Assembly: GCA_021732145.1 (NCBI GenBank)
Contig: JAKFVN010000003.1
Location: forward strand, 62,001-126,000
Direction of reading: 5' to 3'
Length of the DNA stretch: 64,000 nt
From: Alphaproteobacteria bacterium
GTDB taxonomy: Bacteria; Pseudomonadota; Alphaproteobacteria; UBA9219; RGZA01
Within the stretch, counting starts at the first letter, position 1. Each line of letters starts with the position of its first letter. This document shows, one piece after another, positions 55,512 through 64,000 of the stretch. Position numbers and translations under genes: made by a program. A model generated the notes under the pieces. That model was not told the origin of the DNA. It saw only the letters and a program-made list of their open reading frames with translations, and made no database searches.

Positions 55512-57302
55512 TTAGTGTGCTACCTGATCGCCAGCACCCGCGCCTGTTGCTGCATTACGCGCGGCTGCTTCAGCCAGCAATTCGGCTTCAATATCACGCT
55601 CGGGGTGCAGTTCCTTGCGGCGGATAACCGCTGCACGCGCTGCTTCGCGCATAAGGCTTTGCGCAGCTGCTTTTGCTTCCGGCGTAATTTCTTCACCTGC
55701 CAACATACGGGCAATTTCATCAAAGCGTTCATCTTCAGTGAGCATAAGCACGTTCGATGTGGTCGTCTTGTTATCGGCGGTTTTTTCAACCTTCATATGT
55801 TGTTCGCCGCGCGCAGCAACCTGCGGGCTGTGGGTAATAACAAACACTTGGGTTTGGTCGGAAAGACGCGCCAAGCGTTCGCCCACGGCAGACGCGGTGG
55901 GGCCGCCAAGACCCGTATCGATTTCGTCGAAGATAAGCGTTTCGGTTGACTGCACACGCTGAACAATAACTTTGAGCGCTAAAATCATACGCGCCAACTC
56001 ACCGCCTGATGCTGTTTTGGCGATGGTGGTAAAGGGCATACCCGGATTGATGCGCGCAGTGAACAATACTTCGTTCATACCCAAGTGCGACCAACGGTTG
56101 CTTGGCAACTCGCTTACCTCCACGATGAATTGCGCGCGGTTCAGCTTTAATGGCGGCATTTCAGCCGTAATCTGTTCGCTAAGGTCTTTGGCGGAATGCT
56201 TACGTGCTTCGGATAGGGCTTGCGCTTTACGTGCATATTCACCCTTGGCGACCATCACCTTGTCTTCCAGTTCCTTGATAAATTCGGGCGCTTTCAAAAT
56301 GCGCTGCAATTTGGCATCGAGACGAACGAGCAAATCGGGCAATTCATTGCCGGCGACCTCATGCTTTTCGGCAATCGCGTCGAACTTGTTCAAACGGTCT
56401 TCAACCTTGTGCATGTATTCGGCATCGAATTCAAACTTCGGCATCACAACCAGCAATTCATCCGACGCTGCATGGCAGGAAGCCAAGCAAGCCGCCATGT
56501 GCTTGACCAAATTTTCCAAAACTTCCGGGTCTAAATTCTTTTGCTTTTCCAACACGCGGTTTGCGGAAACCAGCAGGCGCTGCGCGCCGGTACCCGCCAC
56601 CAATTGCGATTGAATGGATTGCAGCATTTCATTGATGGTGCGGATACGCACCAATTCATTATATTCCGCGTCCATCTTTTCAAATTCGCCTGGCTGTGTG
56701 CGAAGCGCTTTCAACTCAGCAACGGCCTTGCTTAGGAATTCGCGTTCCGCCGCTGAATTCGCCATGAATTTGCGTTCATCATCCAGGGCTTTTTCAAAGC
56801 CCTTTAAATCCCACCATGCCTTGGCGGTTTGCTCCAGCAGCACGCGGTAACCACCCACAAGGTCAAGCAGTTCAAGCTGCTTATTGGGATCAAGGATGGA
56901 TTGGTTGGCAAACTGGCCGTGGATTTCGCACAGCTGGTACCCGACATCCTTCATGATTTCGATTGGAACTGGCTTGCCATTGACCAGTGTCTCGTTGCGT
57001 CCTTCGCGGTCGAGTATACGCTCGATTAAAATGTCGGATTTAATCTCGATGTCATAAGGCGTGAGCGATTTCCAAACCGGATGCTTGGTGCTCGCTTCAA
57101 ATTGCGCGCGCACAAAACTGTCTTTGGAACCAGCTCTGATTAAATCGGCTTCACCCACATCCCCCAGAATGAGGCCAAGCGCGTCCAGCAAAATAGATTT
57201 ACCGGCACCGGTTTCACCGGTCAGCACCGTAATCCCCGGCTTAAACGTAAGCGACAGGTCTTCGATGATGATGAACTCATGGATGTTGAGGGACTTCAAC
57301 AT
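55512..57302 (-). CDS. recN: DNA repair protein RecN
   Basis: 596 residues, SMC-like. The N-terminal Walker A is ITVLTGETGAGKSILLDALG. Two long coiled-coil helices (about 160-340) follow, with the hinge region between, then the ABC signature ASGGELARMILALK and Walker B ETLIFDEIDTGLGGPTASAV. It acts in double-strand-break repair with RecA. The C-terminal 60 residues are an alanine/glutamate-rich variable tail (AAAQSLMREAARAAVIRRKE). Confidence 0.96.
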   Translation of the reverse strand: MLKSLNIHEFIIIEDLSLTFKPGITVLTGETGAGKSILLDALGLILGDVGEADLIRAGSKDSFVRAQFEASTKHPVWKSLTPYDIEIKSDILIERILDREGRNETLVNGKPVPIEIMKDVGYQLCEIHGQFANQSILDPNKQLELLDLVGGYRVLLEQTAKAWWDLKGFEKALDDERKFMANSAAEREFLSKAVAELKALRTQPGEFEKMDAEYNELVRIRTINEMLQSIQSQLVAGTGAQRLLVSANRVLEKQKNLDPEVLENLVKHMAACLASCHAASDELLVVMPKFEFDAEYMHKVEDRLNKFDAIAEKHEVAGNELPDLLVRLDAKLQRILKAPEFIKELEDKVMVAKGEYARKAQALSEARKHSAKDLSEQITAEMPPLKLNRAQFIVEVSELPSNRWSHLGMNEVLFTARINPGMPFTTIAKTASGGELARMILALKVIVQRVQSTETLIFDEIDTGLGGPTASAVGERLARLSDQTQVFVITHSPQVAARGEQHMKVEKTADNKTTTSNVLMLTEDERFDEIARMLAGEEITPEAKAAAQSLMREAARAAVIRRKELHPERDIEAELLAEAAARNAATGAGAGDQVAH

Positions 57303-57655
57303 GGCTTATGGAACGCTCAAAACAGTGCGGTTTAAGGAACGGGTTTTCTAACCCTCATATCCTCTAAGATATTGATTAAAAATGGAATAATGGCTTCTTA
57401 TGGCCATATTCCGTAACCTCTTGTTTATGAATAACTATGGATTTCCGCGCTTCGTTTTGAAACCATAACAACAAATGAGCTGTTGCGTTCGGGGCCGCCC
57501 CTTTGCTAGAAACACGCCTCCAGCATAACTCCTAGGCCAGAGAACCAAGGGCTGCCTAATGTTTGTTGGCACATACGAAGGATGGCGACCGCCATCCCGC
57601 GAGCTTATGCGAGCGAAGCCATACGGCGTATGAGTAACTTTATAAGGAGATGAAA
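57303..57655. other. Leader and divergent promoter region between recN and rpmI
   Basis: A 353-nt stretch without a gene. It holds GGGTT-TTCT-AACCC (57341-57354), a bulged 10-bp hairpin GGAAT.ATGGC/GCCAT.ATTCC (57384-57412), GGGG-CCG-CCCC (57491-57501) and the palindromic family A element at 57581-57634. infC, the usual upstream gene of rpmI, is absent. The leader may carry translational control of the ribosomal operon, but no known leader type is recognised. Confidence 0.6.
57581..57634. repeat. Palindromic element, family A copy 3 (before rpmI)
   Basis: Hairpin GATGGC-GACC-GCCATC, then the core GAGCTTATGCGAGCGAAGC, then a perfect second hairpin CATAC-GGC-GTATG. It ends 9 nt before the AGGAG ribosome-binding site of rpmI. 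Confidence 0.82.
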
Positions 57656-57856
57656 ATGCCCAAGATTAAAACCCATTCGGGTGCCAAAAAGCGTTTCAAA
57701 GTAACCGCTTCCGGCAAAGTAAAATCCGGCTACGCTGGCAAACGCCATGGTTTGCGTAAACGCACCCAAAAAATGAAACGTAATGCGCGCGGCATGAAGG
57801 TGCTGTTCAAGACAGATGGTGACAACATCATCAAGCATTACCTGCGCAACGCTTAA
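57656..57856 (+). CDS. rpmI: 50S ribosomal protein L35 (bL35)
   Basis: 66 residues from the ATG at 57656 ([20 protein letters not shown]), which has AAGGAG 6 nt upstream; the ATG two codons earlier is part of that spacer. The very basic protein, with [15 protein letters not shown], has the usual bL35 length and ending (IIKHYLRNA). The palindromic family A repeat lies immediately upstream. It is cotranscribed with rplT. Confidence 0.97.
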   Translation: MPKIKTHSGAKKRFKVTASGKVKSGYAGKRHGLRKRTQKMKRNARGMKVLFKTDGDNIIKHYLRNA

Positions 57857-57873
57857 TTTTCAGAAAATCACAG

Positions 57874-57909
57874 GGCAGGGCCGGTTGCGGGAACCGCAGA
57901 GGCTTCGCC
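57874..57909. repeat. Palindromic element, family B copy 3 (between rpmI and rplT)
   Basis: TGCGG-GAA-CCGCA with flanks GCAGGGCCGGT and GAGGCTTCGCC. It is a non-coding copy in the 74-nt spacer and matches the copies inside purD and pheT. Confidence 0.78.
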
Positions 57910-57930
57910 CAAAAAACATAGGAGTTTATC

Positions 57931-58329
57931 ATGGCAAGAGTTAAACGCGGGGTCACAACCCACGCACGTCACAAAAAAATTATCGATATGGCAAAGGGCT
58001 ACCGTGGCCGCGCCTCAACCTGCTTTCGCGTAGCGATTGAAAAGGTTGAAAAGGCGTTGCGCTATGCGTACCGCGATCGCCGTACCAACAAGCGCAACTT
58101 CCGCAAATTGTGGATTGTGCGTATCAATGCTGGCGCACGCGCAAACGGCACCACCTATGGCCGCCTGATTAATGGTCTCAACCTTGCTGGCATCAAGCTG
58201 AACCGCAAGATGCTTGCCGAATTGGCAGCCAAGGAACCAGCGAACTTTACGGCCGTATGCGAACAGGCAAAGGCCGCGCTTGCTAACAAGCCAGCGCCAA
58301 AAGCCGCTGCTAAAAAGAAAGCCGCTTAA
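57931..58329 (+). CDS. rplT: 50S ribosomal protein L20 (bL20)
   Basis: 132 residues. [40 protein letters not shown] and [20 protein letters not shown] are typical bL20, an early 50S assembly protein. There is an alanine/lysine-rich C-terminal tail ([13 protein letters not shown]). A good ribosome-binding site (AGGAG) precedes it. A strong terminator follows, so the pheS gene is separated from the ribosomal operon. Confidence 0.97.
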   Translation: MARVKRGVTTHARHKKIIDMAKGYRGRASTCFRVAIEKVEKALRYAYRDRRTNKRNFRKLWIVRINAGARANGTTYGRLINGLNLAGIKLNRKMLAELAAKEPANFTAVCEQAKAALANKPAPKAAAKKKAA

Positions 58330-58350
58330 GGTTTAACTAATCTAAGCATT

Positions 58351-58390
58351 AAGGGGCAAAAGGGTTCACCTTTTTGCCCCTTATTTTTTT
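58351..58390 (+). terminator. Rho-independent terminator between rplT and pheS
   Basis: AAGGGGCAAAAGG and CCTTTTTGCCCCTT (58351-58363 and 58369-58382) pair with one bulge around GTTCA and lead into TTATTTTTTT. It ends the rpmI-rplT transcript or acts as an attenuator ahead of pheS. Confidence 0.85.
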
Positions 58391-58415
58391 GCCCAAAGTC
58401 TTTCATATTATATCC

Positions 58416-59507
58416 ATGACAAACCTTGCCGCCCTTAAACAAGAATGCACCGCAGCCGTTGAAGCTGCGAATGATGTCTCAGCCCTTGAAGAAGTGCGCG
58501 TAAGCACGTTAGGGAAAAAAGGCCGCCTCACCGAAGTTTTAAAAACCCTTGGCACATTGCCCGCTGACCAGCGCAAAGAATTTGGCGCGCAGGTGAATGT
58601 GATTAAGGAAGAGATTACGGCATTACTGGAAGCACGCCGCGCGGTTTTAAATTCCGCTGCGCTTGATGCAAAACTGGCGAAGGAAAAAGTGGATATTACC
58701 TTGCCAGCCCGCGCGGAAAGCAAAGGCGCCATTCACCCCATCAGCCAGACGATTGAAGAAATTTCCACCATCTTTGCCGATATGGGTTTCACCATCGCCG
58801 AAGGCCCCGATGTTGAAAGCGATTTTTATAACTTCACCGCGCTTAACATGCCGCCATCGCACCCTGCCCGCCAAATGCAGGATAGTTTTTATTTAGCGAG
58901 TGAGCCTGCGGTTGCAGGAACCGCAGAGCAAGGCGAACCACTTGTATTGCGCACGCAAACATCACCTGTGCAAGTGCGCACCATGCTGTCTACGAAGCCG
59001 CCTATTCGCATTATCGCGCCGGGCCGCACCTTCCGCTGCGACTATGATCAAACCCACGCGCCCATGTTCCATCAGGTTGAAGGGCTGCTGATTGACGAGT
59101 CAACCCATATGGGTCATTTGAAAGGCGCACTCATGGATTTCCTGCGCACCTTCTTCCGTGCGCCAAATTTAAACGTGCGCTTCCGCCCATCGTACTTCCC
59201 GTTTACGGAGCCATCCGCCGAAGTTGATATTGGCTGCTCCCGCAAAAATGGCGAGCTGAAAATCGGTGAAGGCAGCGATTGGCTGGAAGTATTGGGTTGC
59301 GGCATGGTGCATCCGAAGGTTCTGGAAAACTGCAAGATCGACAGCACCCAATACCAGGGTTTTGCATTCGGCATGGGCGTTGAACGCCTTGCGATGCTGA
59401 AATACGGCATTCCCGATTTGCGCACTTTCTTTGAATCCGATTTGCGCTGGCTGCGCCATTACGGCTTTGCCTCGCTCGATATTCCTAATTTGGCACGTGG
59501 CGGCTAA
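58416..59507 (+). CDS. pheS: Phenylalanine-tRNA ligase alpha subunit, carrying an in-frame palindromic element
   Basis: 363 residues from the ATG at 58416. The N-terminal coiled coil (about 1-85) is followed by the class II motifs: [54 protein letters not shown] and [17 protein letters not shown]. Between FYL and the LRTQTSPVQ strand there are about 14 extra residues ([14 protein letters not shown]), coinciding with a palindromic repeat at 58894-58940. It charges tRNA-Phe with PheT, which is here two genes away. No strong ribosome-binding site is seen. Confidence 0.96.
   Translation: MTNLAALKQECTAAVEAANDVSALEEVRVSTLGKKGRLTEVLKTLGTLPADQRKEFGAQVNVIKEEITALLEARRAVLNSAALDAKLAKEKVDITLPARAESKGAIHPISQTIEEISTIFADMGFTIAEGPDVESDFYNFTALNMPPSHPARQMQDSFYLASEPAVAGTAEQGEPLVLRTQTSPVQVRTMLSTKPPIRIIAPGRTFRCDYDQTHAPMFHQVEGLLIDESTHMGHLKGALMDFLRTFFRAPNLNVRFRPSYFPFTEPSAEVDIGCSRKNGELKIGEGSDWLEVLGCGMVHPKVLENCKIDSTQYQGFAFGMGVERLAMLKYGIPDLRTFFESDLRWLRHYGFASLDIPNLARGG
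58894..58940. repeat. Palindromic element, family B copy 4 (inside pheS)
   Basis: Stem CTGCGGTT (58906-58913) and its complement (58919-58926) around GCAGG, preceded by TAGCGAGTGAGC. It shares the flanks AGAGC and GCGAG with the first pheT copy. It is in frame and specific to this pheS. Confidence 0.75.
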
Positions 59508-59510
59508 CAC

Positions 59511-60815
59511 ATGACTGGCATCAACCCCATTTTATTGATGCAGGGCATGTCGGCTGCGGCCATCGAAGCGGTCAGCCCGCAAAACACCATCCCCAAAGCG
59601 CTTGCCACACTGGAACGCACAAGCGGGCGCACGCTTGTCATGTGCATTGGCAAGGCTGCCGCGCAAATGGCGCAAATTGCCGAGGGCATTTTGCTGGATA
59701 CGATTGGCGCAGATAATTTCTCCGGCTATGTCGTTACCAAACACGGCAATGAAGCGCCGCTGAAGCGTTTAAAAACCATCACCGCCGGTCACCCGCGCGC
59801 GGATTTGGATAGCGCGGCGGCAGCAGAATTGTTGCTGAAAGAAGCTGGAACACTTGGCCCTAATGACCGCTTGCTGGTCTTGATGTCAGGCGGCGCATCA
59901 GCGCTCACCCTGTTGCCAGCAGATGGTTTGACGTTCGATGATGTCACGGTTGTGAATGATGAATTGCTGCGCGGTGGCGTGCCAATTGATGGCATGAACA
60001 CGCTGCGCCGCCACGTATCGCGCTTTAACGGTGGCCGTTTGGCCCGTGCCGCAAACGGCGCTGACATCATCACCTTTGCCGTATCGGATGTGCCGGGTGA
60101 CCGCCCTGAAATTATCGGCAGCGGCCCAACCGCGCCCGATGCGACAACATTCGCCGATGCCAAGAAGGTTGTAAACGATTATGGGCTTAGCATGCCACAA
60201 AATGTCACCGATCATTTGGCAGTTGCCAGCGATGAAAGCGTAAAACCGAATGATGCATTATGGCGCAGCAAATACCGTTTTGAAGTGATTGCCAGCAACC
60301 GCCATGCATTAAATGCCGCAGCCGAATATGCGCGCCAGCAAGGCGTGACGCCAATTATCATGGATGAAGTGATTGCGGGTGATGCGGCAGCCGAAGCACA
60401 GCAATTTGCAAATATTGCGCGCACCAGAACCTATAAGGGTCAAATTATTCAAGGCCCTGCCGTTTTACTGCGCGGCGGTGAAGCGGTTGTGAAACTGCCA
60501 AAAGATTTTTCAGGCCCAAATTCAAATCAGCGTGGCGGACGTATTGGCCATGCCGCGCTCAGCTACCTTATTCACGATCCCGATGCATTCGCTGGGTTTG
60601 TTGCAACCGATGGCAGCGATGGCACCAGCGGCCATTCCGCTATTTTTCTAGCGCCCAATACGATGCAGGAAGCGGTTAAGCAAGGCCTCGACCCGCTTGC
60701 ATCCCTAACCCAGTTCAACTCCGCCGCGTTTTTTGATGCGGTTGCGGCATCCGTTCCTGAACGCCCGACAGGAACCAATGTCAATGAAATCTATATCAGC
60801 TATATTCCAGTTTAG
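59511..60815 (+). CDS. Glycerate kinase / MOFRL-family protein (GckA/TtuD-like)
   Basis: 434 residues of the DUF4147-MOFRL type. The N-terminal part has VMCIGKAAAQMAQIAEGIL, VTKHGNEAPLKRLKTITAGH and a phosphate-loop-like VLMSGGASALTLLPA; the C-terminal MOFRL region has FVATDGSDGTSGHSA. Proteins of this family phosphorylate glycerate at C2 and are often mislabelled hydroxypyruvate reductase; they join the serine or glycolate routes to glycolysis. It lies 3 nt after pheS and before pheT, an unusual position. Confidence 0.9.
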   Translation: MTGINPILLMQGMSAAAIEAVSPQNTIPKALATLERTSGRTLVMCIGKAAAQMAQIAEGILLDTIGADNFSGYVVTKHGNEAPLKRLKTITAGHPRADLDSAAAAELLLKEAGTLGPNDRLLVLMSGGASALTLLPADGLTFDDVTVVNDELLRGGVPIDGMNTLRRHVSRFNGGRLARAANGADIITFAVSDVPGDRPEIIGSGPTAPDATTFADAKKVVNDYGLSMPQNVTDHLAVASDESVKPNDALWRSKYRFEVIASNRHALNAAAEYARQQGVTPIIMDEVIAGDAAAEAQQFANIARTRTYKGQIIQGPAVLLRGGEAVVKLPKDFSGPNSNQRGGRIGHAALSYLIHDPDAFAGFVATDGSDGTSGHSAIFLAPNTMQEAVKQGLDPLASLTQFNSAAFFDAVAASVPERPTGTNVNEIYISYIPV

Positions 60816-61231
60816 CCTAATTGGGTTCTAACCTGCGGGAATATGCTGCGGATAATCTCATCCGTGCGCACAGCATGTTTATGCGATGCCCAATTGCTTT
60901 CCTTTAGCGGCATCCATTCACGCGCTATCAATCCTTCTTCAAAGCTATCCGCATGCGCCCAAATGGTTTCGCCAGCCTTTACGCGCACGATAATCGGGTC
61001 ATCCATATGCGGGCTAATCCATGCAACAACCGATTTTACATTCTCGCCCATCATCTGCACAACAGTGCCGCCGCCGCCCAATGGGCCAGTGGTACGCGCA
61101 TAGGCTTCAATTTGTTCCATCGCTTTTATTTCTTCAGCGCTGTCATGGCCCGGGTCTGTAATACGGCCGGTAAATGCGCTGACGGCGGCGCGCAGCATAA
61201 GAAATGTACTGCTATTAACAACTTGGCCCAT
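60812..61231 (-). CDS. Unknown 139-residue protein encoded against the phe genes
   Basis: Start taken at the ATG at 61231, which has GGAGAAACC upstream; the longer frame has no such site. No family recognised. The sequence is compact and soluble, with alternating hydrophobic strands (ENVKSVVAWISPHMDDPIIV) and a charged helix (EEIKAMEQIEAYART). Its stop overlaps the converging glycerate-kinase gene by 4 nt. It is divergent from pheT, with a 147-nt spacer. Confidence 0.7.
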   Translation of the reverse strand: MGQVVNSSTFLMLRAAVSAFTGRITDPGHDSAEEIKAMEQIEAYARTTGPLGGGGTVVQMMGENVKSVVAWISPHMDDPIIVRVKAGETIWAHADSFEEGLIAREWMPLKESNWASHKHAVRTDEIIRSIFPQVRTQLG

Positions 61232-61378
61232 CGGTTTCTCCAAAAAATAAATAATCAAAAATACGTTCTAAATACCACCATCCCGCAGCACGCTTGTAAA
61301 GCTGCAAAATGAAGAAAACTATTGTTGAAAGCGTATAAGTTGAATAAAAAGAATGCCTGTTAAGAAAGAGATTAAAAT

Positions 61379-63841
61379 ATGAAATTCACCCTCTCCTGGC
61401 TTAAAACCCATCTTGATACATCAGCAGATGTGGCTGCGCTTGATGCCAAGCTGACCGATATCGGTCTGGAAGTGGAAGGCGTGCATAATCCCGGTGAAGC
61501 ACTGGCGCCATTTGTGATTGCACAAATCGTTACCGCCGAACAACACCCCAATGCCGACCGCTTGCGTGTATGCCAGGTAAATATCGGCAAAGAAACGGTT
61601 CAGGTGGTTTGCGGTGCGCCCAATGCGCGCGCTGGTTTGAAAACTGTCTTTGGCGCGCCCGGTACCTTTGTTCCCGGCGCAAATATCACGCTCAAAATTT
61701 CCAAAATCCGTGATGTGGAATCACGCGGCATGTTGTGTTCTGCCGAAGAACTGATGCTAGCGAGTGAGCGGTTGGGCGGAGCCCAGAGCGAGCCGCAACA
61801 AAAGGGCATTATGGAATTGCCGGATAATGCACCAGTGGGCGGTTCATTTGTTGAATATGCTGGTCTTAATGACCCGCAATTTGAAATTAAGCTGACGCCT
61901 AACCGCGCCGATTGCAACGGTGTACGCGGCATTGCGCGCGATGCAGCAGCCGCAGGCCTTGGCACGCTTAAGCCACTTGCTATCAAGCAACAAAAACCAA
62001 CCTTCAAAAGCACTATCGGCGTTAGCTTGAGCTTCGCAGAAAAAGATAAAGCAGCTTGCCCACTCTTCATCGGTCGTTTGATTAAGGGCGTGAAGAACGG
62101 CCCATCACCCAAATGGCTGCAAGACCGTTTAACGTCCATCGGTTTAAAACCCATTTCCGCTTTGGTTGATATCACCAATTTCATGGCGTTTGATCATGCG
62201 CGTCCATTGCACGTGTTTGACGCAAGCAAACTCAAAGGCAATATTCAGGTGCGCGTGGCGAAGTCTGGTGAAAAACTGATTGCCCTGAATGAAAAAGAAT
62301 ATGCACTGGATGAAACCATCACCGTGATTGCGGATGATGAAAAGGCATTGGCCATCGCCGGTATCATGGGCGGTCTGGAAAGCGGCTGTAGTGACGCCAC
62401 CACCGATGTATTTTTGGAATGCGCGTATTTTGACCCTGCGCGCACCACCTTGGCAGGCCGCAAACTGAACATCATCTCCGATGCGCGTTACCGCTTCGAA
62501 CGCGGCGTGGATATTGGCTTTATGCGCGATGCCACGGAACTGGCGACCCAGCTGATTATTGAATGCTGCGGCGGTACCGTTAGCGAATTGGTGATTGCAG
62601 GCAATGAAACCGCGCCAAAACGCTCCACCACCTTGCGTCATGACCGCTGCAAGACGTTGGGCGGGCTGGATGTAACAGGCGCTGAGCAAAAAAATATTCT
62701 TTTGGCGCTCGGCTGTAATGTCAGCGGTGTGTCGGGTGTGTTTGATGTCACCTTCCCCACATGGCGTCCTGATATGAGCATGGAAGCCGATTGCGTTGAA
62801 GAAATTCTGCGCATCAAAGGCTATTCACAAATTCCGGCAACTTCGCTCATTAAAAATTCTGCTGTAACTGTTTCAGCATTTTCGCCTCCGCAGAAAAAAG
62901 CAGCGATGATGCGCCGCGCACTCGCATCGCGCGGATTATTGGAAACCGTTACATGGTCATTCATGCCAAGCGCATGGGGCAAACGTTTTGGAAATCTGCA
63001 CCCATCATCTTACATTCAAAATCCCATCAGCGCGGATTTGGATGTGCTTCGCCCAACCATTCTCCCAAACCTGCTCATGGCTGCAAAACGCAATGCTGAC
63101 CGTGGTTTTAACGATGTTGGCCTTTATGAAATCGGGCCCATTTATAAATCCGCGAAGGCTGAAGACCAATCCTTAAGCGCAGCAGCCTTGCGCATGGGCA
63201 ACCAGCCACGCAGCTGGAATGTAAAAGAACGCGCGGTTGATGTGTTTGATGCGAAGGCTGATGCGCTTGCCGCACTGGAAAGCGTGAAAGTGCCTATGGG
63301 TAATTTACAAGTGGAAGCGCTTAACGCAGGGCCGGTTGCGCCGCACGGCGCAGAGGCATCGCGCCTACAATACTTCCATCCTGGCCGTTCCGGCGTGCTT
63401 CGTCTAGGCCCAAGCGTGCTGGCGCATTTTGGTGAAATTCATCCCGCGATTTTATCAGCTGCGGATATCGACCATGCCGTGATTGGCGTTGAAGTATTCC
63501 TTGATGCACTCCCAGCGATTAAGGATGTAGGCCCTGCCAAACCACTTGCCGACTTGCCAGATTTACAAGCCGTGCAACGTGACTACGCGTTCATTCTGGC
63601 GCGTGATGTGGCTGCGGATAAGCTGATGAAGGCCATCCGCGCAGCCGATAAAGACCTGATTAGCAACGTTGAACTGTTCGACGTATATGAAGGGAAAGGC
63701 GTGCAAGAAGGCCATAAATCATTGGCGGTTTCAGTAACACTGCAGCCGCGCGGCAAAACACTGACCGATGCGGATTTGGATGCGTTCAGCGCCAAAGTCA
63801 TCGCCGCGGCGCAAAAGACCGGCGCAACGCTTCGCAGCTAA
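61379..63841 (+). CDS. pheT: Phenylalanine-tRNA ligase beta subunit, carrying two in-frame palindromic elements
   Basis: 820 residues. Domains in order: a tRNA-binding OB fold ([13 protein letters not shown] and [16 protein letters not shown]), the B3/B4 editing domain, B5 ([18 protein letters not shown]), the B6-B7 core and a C-terminal anticodon-binding domain ([18 protein letters not shown]). Two inserts not needed by the family are seen: [13 protein letters not shown] after [11 protein letters not shown], and [13 protein letters not shown] before [12 protein letters not shown]. Each coincides with a palindromic repeat. Its stop overlaps smpB by 4 nt. The gene is separated from pheS by two others. 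Confidence 0.97.
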   Translation: MKFTLSWLKTHLDTSADVAALDAKLTDIGLEVEGVHNPGEALAPFVIAQIVTAEQHPNADRLRVCQVNIGKETVQVVCGAPNARAGLKTVFGAPGTFVPGANITLKISKIRDVESRGMLCSAEELMLASERLGGAQSEPQQKGIMELPDNAPVGGSFVEYAGLNDPQFEIKLTPNRADCNGVRGIARDAAAAGLGTLKPLAIKQQKPTFKSTIGVSLSFAEKDKAACPLFIGRLIKGVKNGPSPKWLQDRLTSIGLKPISALVDITNFMAFDHARPLHVFDASKLKGNIQVRVAKSGEKLIALNEKEYALDETITVIADDEKALAIAGIMGGLESGCSDATTDVFLECAYFDPARTTLAGRKLNIISDARYRFERGVDIGFMRDATELATQLIIECCGGTVSELVIAGNETAPKRSTTLRHDRCKTLGGLDVTGAEQKNILLALGCNVSGVSGVFDVTFPTWRPDMSMEADCVEEILRIKGYSQIPATSLIKNSAVTVSAFSPPQKKAAMMRRALASRGLLETVTWSFMPSAWGKRFGNLHPSSYIQNPISADLDVLRPTILPNLLMAAKRNADRGFNDVGLYEIGPIYKSAKAEDQSLSAAALRMGNQPRSWNVKERAVDVFDAKADALAALESVKVPMGNLQVEALNAGPVAPHGAEASRLQYFHPGRSGVLRLGPSVLAHFGEIHPAILSAADIDHAVIGVEVFLDALPAIKDVGPAKPLADLPDLQAVQRDYAFILARDVAADKLMKAIRAADKDLISNVELFDVYEGKGVQEGHKSLAVSVTLQPRGKTLTDADLDAFSAKVIAAAQKTGATLRS
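61758..61799. repeat. Palindromic element, family B copy 5 (first in pheT)
   Basis: TGGGC-GGA-GCCCA with TAGCGAGTGAGCGGT before and AGAGCGAGCC after. It shares the TAGCGAGTGAGC lead with the pheS copy but is read in another frame relative to AGAGC. Confidence 0.75.
63325..63363. repeat. Palindromic element, family B copy 6 (second in pheT)
   Basis: TGCGCC-GCAC-GGCGCA with flanks GCAGGGCCGGT and GAGGCATCGC, nearly identical to those of the rpmI-rplT spacer copy and similar to those of the purD copy. Confidence 0.78.
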
Positions 63842-64000
63842 TCGCGGCCCTTATTTTTCAACGCCCGCGCGGCTTCGCGTTTTCCGTCACGTTCTTTAAT
63901 CGCGGCGCGCTTGTCTTCTTTCTTGCGGCCTTTGGCAACGCCGAGTTCCAGCTTTGCTTTACCTTTGGCATTAAAATAAATGCTAAGCGGAACCAGCGAA
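63838..64000 (-). CDS. smpB: SsrA-binding protein SmpB (C-terminal part, cut by the window edge)
   Basis: About 53 residues, read from the right edge to the stop at 63838. The segment [20 protein letters not shown], then [20 protein letters not shown], is the typical end of SmpB, whose basic C-terminal tail enters the ribosome with tmRNA during trans-translation. Its stop codon overlaps the pheT stop by 4 nt on opposite strands. Confidence 0.94.
   Translation of the reverse strand, partial: SLVPLSIYFNAKGKAKLELGVAKGRKKEDKRAAIKERDGKREAARALKNKGRD

Overview
The window looks like chromosomal DNA of an alphaproteobacterium of roughly balanced base composition. The evidence is an alphaproteobacterial-type family 4 uracil-DNA glycosylase divergent from an ETF:ubiquinone oxidoreductase, rpoZ next to Rel/Spo homologues, lysC back to back with ubiG, a Gram-negative lipid A/Kdo block (lpxK, Kdo transferase) and an RF1 with its PrmC methylase. 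A Micavibrio- or Rhodospirillales-like lineage would fit, but the sequence alone does not settle it. I see no rRNA, tRNA, CRISPR array, prophage or intact insertion sequence. Most genes are housekeeping genes.

Layout. 1-1592: end of a methyltransferase gene and a PLP sugar aminotransferase. 1669-6534: a marR / membrane-fusion / RND permease efflux operon. 7389-9352: a YdbH-YnbE-YdbL envelope lipid-transport module, followed by a glycine-rich exported protein and a TMTC-like membrane protein. 11841-20904: lytic transglycosylase, UDG, ETF-QO, prmC-prfA, ispG, rodZ. 21121-24273: nitronate monooxygenase-like gene, lysC and ubiG. 24337-26197: two unknown small proteins and a pirin. 26451-30394: a membrane hybrid histidine kinase translationally coupled to a receiver-EAL protein. 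30458-36051: pmbA/tldE and an lpxH-like / GT4-KdtA fusion / lpxK operon. 36052-43126: xseA, purD, an unknown exported protein, hslU and asd. 43255-49628: an unknown gene, a bifunctional Rsh, a MarC protein, a second long and degenerate Rsh-like protein, and rpoZ. 49836-55441: NYN protein, a four-gene glycosyltransferase/methyltransferase operon and two unknown genes. 55512-64000: recN, rpmI-rplT, pheS, a glycerate-kinase-like gene, an antisense small gene, pheT and the end of smpB.

The most unusual signal is not a gene. Several families of short palindromic DNA elements are scattered through the window, and some sit in frame inside conserved protein genes (pheS, pheT twice, purD, xseA, ubiG), each adding about 10-22 residues that the protein families do not need. 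Their stems change by compensation while loops and flanks stay constant. They occur in both orientations and in different reading frames, and also in spacers (before rpmI, between rpmI and rplT, after the nitronate monooxygenase gene). This resembles the Rickettsia palindromic elements that colonise ORFs. Two larger MITE-like palindromes lie at 46331-46473 and 50528-50623; the second supplies the start codon of a glycosyltransferase gene.

Other points of interest are a second Rsh-like protein that has lost the HD hydrolase motif but keeps the expected synthetase residues, a GT4-KdtA fusion in the Kdo/lipid A operon, and a pheS-pheT pair split by two unrelated genes.
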